DNA of 64,000 nucleotides, from positions 172,885,863-172,949,862 of the forward strand of contig CM077116.1 of NCBI GenBank assembly GCA_039619475.1. Reading direction: 5' to 3'. Below are positions 58,522 to 64,000 of the stretch, piece after piece. Within the stretch, counting starts at the first letter, position 1, and each line of letters opens with the position of its first letter. The position numbers and the translations under genes are program-made. Below the pieces are notes generated by a model that saw only the letters and a list, made by a program, of their open reading frames with translations, did not search any database and was not told the DNA's origin. This DNA is from Icerya purchasi. Lineage: Eukaryota; Arthropoda; Insecta; Hemiptera; Monophlebidae.

Positions 58522-58878
58522 TTTTACGCAGGGTAATTAAAATAAAAAATAAGAAAATTCGGGCCTAACTATCAGAAATTAAATATTTAAAATTTGAATA
58601 AAATAAAATAATTTCGAAACTCCGGTTCGTTAAAAAAAATATTTTGAATAATTCTTAACGCGAGAAAAACAGAAAAATAAAAAAACTAAATTTTTTTTTT
58701 TTTTAAAATTTTGAATGAGTGAACCACGAGAAGATAAAACGTATATAAACTATAGCAGGCCGAGGAGAGAGTTAAACTAATATAAAATCTTATCTGTTTC
58801 CGCTTGGCAGATCCTTCTCCGCTGAAACCGCTGCTTCCTTTTTCGTATCAGGTAACGTATCTATCCATATACTATCGA

Positions 58879-58903
58879 GTCCCTGTTTGTTCGGGCCACC
58901 ATT
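58879..58903 (-). promoter_or_regulatory. primer-binding-site-like sequence, unit 2
   Basis: Same as in unit 1, directly after the GTCACA end of LTR 3 on the minus strand. Confidence 0.65.
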
Positions 58904-60259
58904 TGTGACTAATTCGTTATTTCCCTGTTCCGGGCGCTATTTGTGACTAATTTACTATGTCCCTGTTCGGGTACCATTTGATAAGAATTAACTCTCTTCA
59001 CTGGTCCCTGTCCTTAGGCGACATTTGTAACTGATTCGTTCTTTGAACTTAAATTTTTGTCCCTGTTCCGGAAGCCATTTGTAACTGACCAGCTTCCGAT
59101 GATGAATAAAAATAAATATGAAAATAAAATAAAAGAAATAGAAGTTCCGGGCGCCAACGTTACTTCAGGTGTAACGTAACCGTTAGCTCGATCGGAAAGA
59201 GCTTTAGGCTTTCCTAAGGTTTACACGAAAAAGAAAAGGTCTCCGCGGCGGAGATGTCACGAAAACGTGTCCTTATTGCGAAAAATAAAAAAAATAGAAA
59301 AAAAACAACAAATCTTTTGGTAAGATGTGTAAACTGAGTTATATTTGATTTAAAACGAACCGATATAAATTTTGCCTTAAGCGGCCAAAGCAGTGGAAAA
59401 AGATATAAATTTTGCCTCGAACGGCGCGTAGCTGTGAAAAATACAAAAAAACGAGCGTGCCCACGGGCCAAAGCAGCGAGATCTGCCTGCGACGAGCAGC
59501 AAGCGAGAACTCAAATTATAGTAAGAAAATTGCCTTAACGGCGCGTAGCAATGAAAAAGAACGAATGTGCCCACGGGCCAAAGCAGTCGAGATCTGCCTG
59601 CGACGAGCAGCAAGCGAGAACTTAAATTATAGTAAAAAAAATTGCCTTACGGCGCGTAGCAATGAAAAGACGAAAGTGCCCACGGGCCAAAGCAGTCGAG
59701 ATCTGCCTGCGACGAGCAGCAAGCGAGAACTGATCGGCCCGAATTCACAGAGAATTCGACCACGATCTTTTTGAACGGCCATTTTGCCTAATAATAAAAA
59801 ATATATATATAAAATTGAATACGCCACCGATTTTTCTAGAACATTCTGAAAATCGGTGGAACGGCGGGTACCCTGCGTCGGTTTTTTCGGGTTCTAAGAA
59901 AAACTTCTCACGCCTCGACGTAGCTCGAATCGCATCTCCGACGCACACAACGCCAGATCGGACAAACAGCGGACGAACCACCCTCATATAATTAACACAC
60001 ACATATGCACGGATCGCCAAATTGGCGCCGTGCACATTGGCAATTCCCACGAAATTTGTCGATCTAGCATTACGGTCGGAGAATGCTCAGTTTGCACGCT
60101 GCCCGAAGAAACCGGAGAAATAGAAATCGGAGGCCTGAGAAACTGTCAAAATGCGGAGAAATGAGGAATTTAGAATTTGGAAAAGAAGTAATCATTATCA
60201 TTTTTTAATTCGGTACAGCGTGATAAATATCGAAAGTCATGGCGGCCGAATCCGTCACA
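58904..60259 (-). repeat. LTR 3 (5' LTR of the array on the minus strand)
   Basis: The match to LTR 1 and 2 ends exactly at GTCACA (60254-60259), which becomes TGTGAC at the outer minus-strand end. Beyond it the flank is ATATATATATATAT. Confidence 0.85.
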
Positions 60260-60960
60260 ATATATATATATGTATTCTGTACAATGATTTAACTAAAACA
60301 GTGTCGGGGATAATGTAGAACGAAAGTTCAAGTACAGCCGAATATGTATAATACTTTTTGGTTTAATTTAAATTATTTCTTCGTTATATTTCAACATGAT
60401 TACTATTTGGCAAAGTTTCACCGATATGTCGAGTTAACATAGCGAACGTTTAAATTCTTCCGTGTACATCGGTACATAGCAAGTTCGAAGGCCGTTGAAA
60501 AAGCACGTCGCGCTTTTTCGGTGACGATAAAACACTTTTCAAACGGAATAGGTCAAACATACTTTAGCATCATAATATTAACGTAAATAAACTAAACTTC
60601 CTGCGAGAATTTTTTAATTCATTATGAAAGCTCAAACTGAAATTATAAAAAACCTTTATTAGTTTCGGACAATTATATCCATGATCAGTAAAATATATAT
60701 TTTTAACTTAATTTTTTAATAACCGTTACTTTTAAGACATAAACGGGGGAAAATTTTTTATTTCTAAAATTTTATTATCGTTATTGATCAACATACTTTA
60801 ACATATAAATATAAAATACCGATAAATAAGTTAAGGAATGTAAGATTTAACAATTATTCGATTTTTTTTAAAATTATTTATTTATTTATTTTTTTGATAG
60901 AATCTAGAAATAAAATATCATGACGGCCTATAAAAACTAAATTAACTCGGAAGTAGCTTA
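60260..60960. other. non-coding right flank of the LTR array
   Basis: AT-rich, starting with an AT dinucleotide run (60260-60271). No gene supported. Confidence 0.55.
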
Positions 60961-60989
60961 TTTTAGGGGACTCTGGCACACAGTTCCAT

Positions 60990-62180
60990 TTTCCTCCGCC
61001 AGAAAATGTAGGAGCGCTAGTGTCGCATCTGAAAACCCCAATTCCTGTCCCGGAGGCGAAAAGTCACCTAAGTATTTTATTCGGGAGGCAAAAATTCACC
61101 CAATTTTTTATTCCGACGCTGAAAATTCACCCAAGTTTCCCCCAATTTCCCCCAATTTTCCTCAAATTTTTCCACATTTTTTGCAAATTTCCTCCAAATT
61201 TCACCCTACAGGTCCCGCTCGTTTCCGATAAACCGAACCGATTATAAATTAACCCAAGTATAATGTTTAAAGCCCGAAACTAACCCAAGTCCCCACTCTT
61301 CCCTCCCGCCCACAGCGATACCGCGATTTTTCAAAATTCTACGTGTAAGTATAAAAATTCCGAAATTAACCCAAGTGTAATATTTAAAGCTGAAAACTAA
61401 CCAAACCCCTGCTCGCCCTCCTGGCATATCTCTAAAGCGCACGCGCCGTTCCCCTGCATTTCTGATAATTCGATACGTTTAAAAATTAACCTCAATATAA
61501 TATTTAAAGCAGGAAAGTAACCTAAGCCCCACTCGCCCTCCTAGCATTCTTAGAAGGCGCATGCGCCGTTCCCGCGCACTTATCGATCGTTCGCGATACC
61601 GCGATTTTTTCGAAATTCTACACGTAAGTATAAAAATTCCGAATTTAACCAAAGTATAATATTTAAAGCCAGAAACTAACCTAAACTCCTTTCTTCCCCC
61701 TTTTCCATTCGTACGTATTTTTTATTTTTTATTTTTCAGAGCGTAAGTATTATAAAATTAGCCTAAGATTTTTTTTATTTTTTCATTTTTACACGCTCGC
61801 TTCAACCATCACTATATGTAACGTTGCATGCAAACACTTTCAAATCCGTTGAAACAGGATCTTAACGTTCTTATAATTTCTATTCCAGTCTATGCCTTAT
61901 TACGGAACCACACCCTACATGTACACACTAACACAAACATACACTCATACTCAAAGCCCATGACTACTTTATTCAATACGCATATGTAACCAACTATTCC
62001 TGACGGAATGACATTTTTCTGACGCAACATTTCCACTAACACAACCGATTTAAAGGTGGTAAAAGCGCACGCATCGTTCTCACACACGTGTCGATCCTTC
62101 GCGATACTGTGATTTTTTTAAATTAACCAAAGTATAATATTTAAAGCATGAAACTAACCCGAGCTCCCTGTTCGCCCCTC
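60990..62180. repeat. degenerate tandem repeat region
   Basis: A core of TTAACCCAAGTATAATATTT then AAAGC followed by a GAAACTAACC-like block occurs at about 61250, 61366, 61487, 61645 and 62119. A longer unit beginning ATACCGCGATTTTT (61318 and 61597) suggests a higher-order period near 280 bp. Before it, 61030-61140 has three diverged copies of an AAAATTCACCCAA block. No coding function. Confidence 0.65.
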
Positions 62181-62319
62181 TTTTTCCCATTTAAATGTAT
62201 TTTTTAATTTTTTATTTTTCCGCGCCTAAGCATTATAAAAGTAGTCTAAGTATATTTCTTATTTTCTACGGTTCCAAAAATTTTTCTTTATTCTCCGATC
62301 GTTACAAAAACATACTGAC

Positions 62320-62697
62320 TAATGATGGGAAACTTCGAAATGTTTCATTCGAATTATTCGATTGTTCGATAACTTCGAATGCATTCGATTGTTCCACAGT
62401 TGCATTCGAAATGTTATTTCATTCGTATAATTCATTCGTATTCACATCAATCATTCGAATTAAAATCATTCGAATCAAAATCATTCGAATTAAAATCATT
62501 CGAATCAAAAATCATTCAAATCAAAATCATTCGAATTAAAATCATTCGAATCGAAATCATTCGAATCAAAATCATTCGAATCAAAATCATTCAAATTAAA
62601 ATCATTTGAATCAAAATCATTCGATTATTTTTTGTTTTTTTTTTGACGATTGTTGATTGTTTCGATTGTAAAAACATTTCGAAATCGCACATCACTA
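62320..62697. mobile_element. 378-bp hAT-like miniature element with internal minisatellite
   Basis: The ends are TAATGATGGGAAACTTCGAA and, inverted, TAGTGATGTGCGATTTCGAA, both continuing with ATGTTT. TAGTGATGGG-like ends are common in hAT elements. Flanks ATACTGAC (62312-62319) and GCACTGAC (62698-62705) match at 6 of 8 positions. The interior carries a 15-bp minisatellite. Confidence 0.65.
62453..62618. repeat. 15-bp minisatellite, 11 units
   Basis: The unit ATTCGAATCAAAATC alternates with ATTCGAATTAAAATC and single-base variants; one unit has an extra A. TTCGAA in each unit matches the TIR core (TTCGAA), so the array may have grown from terminal sequence. Confidence 0.9.
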
Positions 62698-62705
62698 GCA
62701 CTGAC

Positions 62706-64000
62706 AGATCACACGCTTATATCTACCATAGTGTTAGCCACCACGAAAGCGAACCATTCGATCCCGTGCACACTCTGCTCTCGATAGTTTCCCTATCGTT
62801 CATAATAATTTTTCCAAGCCTAAGTATTATAGAATTAGTTTAAGTATATTTATTATTTTTTCTCACTTACGATTACTTTTCCATCCATAAGTATTTATGT
62901 ATGTTTTCCCCGGTTCTAAAAATAAATCTATCGATGTCTCGCCCCTCAACGAAAGCACACGCATCATTCTCACGCACGTGTCATTCGTTCGCGTTACCAC
63001 TTTTTTTCAAAATTAGTCCAAGTATATTTTATTATTTTTCTCATTACGATTATTTTCAGTCCGTAAGTATTTCTGTATGTTTTCCGAGGTTTTAAAAATT
63101 AATCCGAACAAACATTCAGACTGTTGTGAAAGCATACTATCTATCCCCCCCCGCACAGATTCTATATTACTCTATTACGAGTTCTTCAAAAATTGATTCG
63201 AATATGTTTTTCATTTTTTTTTTTCAATCCTAAAAATTCATTCTTTCTACCCCGCCCCCACACATCTAAAATTACTGATCTTTCGCAATCTTTATTTATT
63301 TTATCGATTCTAAAAATTAATCAATGGTTCACTCGAAAGTGTACCGCACATTCCCACACACTTATCTTCTATCACGAATTTCCCTATTGATCATGAACAT
63401 TTTTTCAACGTTAGACACAATAGCATATCACATTGATCTCGCATATGCACCACATGCAGTTCTATATGTTTATTTTTTTATTAACGATCTTTATTTTTTT
63501 TTGTACCTGTATTACTTTTTCCTACACATTCATGTCATCATATACACTTAACATTGTCAAAAATAATTTTAACCTTTCGAGAAAGAAAAATCTCCGATCA
63601 ATAAAAAATATTTATTAACATCACAATTATTTTTAATATTATTCGTTTCGCTATAAACATAATTTTTTTTATTTAATAAACTCATCCGCATCATCGATCG
63701 TTTCAAGACATTATTGTTTCAAACGTCAATCCCTCTTTTCCAAGAATCGATAAACTCTGCAGGTATACATCTCGTCGTCGCAACAACCATTACCTGCATG
63801 ACTCGCATACCTTCAAGACCACTTGTACATTGCTCGCACGCTATTTACCATTATTCGGTACAAGAATATTTTTCACACTCCCTCACATACATATGCGCAT
63901 ACACTCAAAGTCCTCGATTACTTTGTTCGTATACAAATATATTCAGCTTTCTCCGACGGAACAACATTTTCTGATGTAACATTCCCACTGCCGCACATAA
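62706..64000. other. non-coding sequence with diverged repeats
   Basis: A block near 61865-62045 (ACACTCATACTCAAAGCCCA; CTGACGCAACATTTCCACTA) has a diverged counterpart near 63780-63990 (ACACTCAAAGTCC; CTGATGTAACATTCCCACTG). A further pair is seen at 62880-62930 and 63050-63100 (AAGTATTT.TGTATGTTTTCC). No supported gene. Confidence 0.5.

Larger units (their letters stand above)
53187..58903 (-). other. internal region, unit 2
   Basis: It is the same length as unit 1 with no offset anywhere, including homopolymer runs (for example the T-run at about 57131-57153 against 50060-50080). Features are as in unit 1 shifted by 7073. Confidence 0.8.
44758..60259 (-). mobile_element. tandem LTR retrotransposon array (LTR-int-LTR-int-LTR)
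   Basis: The period is exactly 7073 bp: 44758, 51831 and 58904 start the same text, and it stops matching after 60259, so the part present three times is 1356 bp and the part present twice is 5717 bp. The triple part has TGTGAC/GTCACA ends on the minus strand, as LTRs do. ATAT or ATATAT flanks the whole array, matching the 4-6-bp duplication of Ty3/gypsy-type elements. On the minus strand each LTR is followed by a primer-binding-site-like sequence and then a gag-like ORF. No RT, protease or integrase is recognisable, so it should depend on another element. Confidence 0.85.

Noticed and set aside
62453..62618. CRISPR-like array
   Set aside because: The 15-bp units are contiguous with no spacers, and the context is an animal genome; it is a minisatellite.

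Overview
This is an AT-rich stretch of an arthropod (most likely insect) nuclear genome dominated by transposable elements. I reach that view because the window holds an insect-type Tc1/mariner transposase, LINE proteins with gag-type zinc knuckles, reverse transcriptase (RT) and RNase H, a Helitron helicase remnant, several hAT-type miniature elements and an LTR retrotransposon array. There is no operon-like organisation and no intact host gene that I can recognise. The only hints of host coding sequence are an exon-like segment at 896-1018 and an open coding-like stretch at 18298-18494, both unassigned.

Layout. 1-7.9 kb: intergenic sequence with a decayed hAT element (3727-4612) and two LINE fragments. 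7.9-12.5 kb: the best-preserved LINE (8101-11326, + strand, a long ORF with the endonuclease tail, RT and RNase H), inserted antisense into the zinc-knuckle (ORF1/gag) gene of another LINE whose halves lie at 7972-8100 and 11327-11830; beyond it is a decayed SWIM-type zinc-finger fragment. 12.5-17 kb: a 5'-truncated minus-strand LINE (12725-14334) split by a 507-bp miniature DNA element with an 8-bp target duplication, and a further 400-bp miniature element. 17-22 kb: a duplicated ~0.7-kb repeat, the second copy interrupted by a mariner element with one in-frame stop; a Helitron helicase fragment and a LINE fragment lie between the copies. 22.8-27.9 kb: another minus-strand LINE (22801-24714), then a ~3.2-kb structure bounded by ~250-290-bp inverted repeats that carry tRNA-like pol III promoter boxes and enclose an AT-rich hairpin and a decayed LINE.

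28-44 kb: mostly non-coding sequence with a probable tRNA-derived SINE, a tRNA-like gene, decayed LINE pieces on the minus strand, a hAT-like miniature element, two diverged repeat pairs and a second copy of the 507-bp miniature element. 44.76-60.26 kb: the most striking object, a tandem array with an exact 7073-bp period. I interpret it as LTR-internal-LTR-internal-LTR of one minus-strand retrotransposon (LTRs 1356 bp, ends TGTGAC/GTCACA, ATAT-type target duplication). It has a 440-residue coiled-coil gag-like ORF, no recognisable pol, and an LTR end in which the LTR/primer-binding-site junction has been reiterated. 60.3-64 kb: degenerate tandem repeats and a hAT-like miniature element with an internal 15-bp minisatellite.

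These sequences are not one pathway; the interest lies in nesting order, relative ages and structure. All calls come from reading the sequence; no database search was possible.
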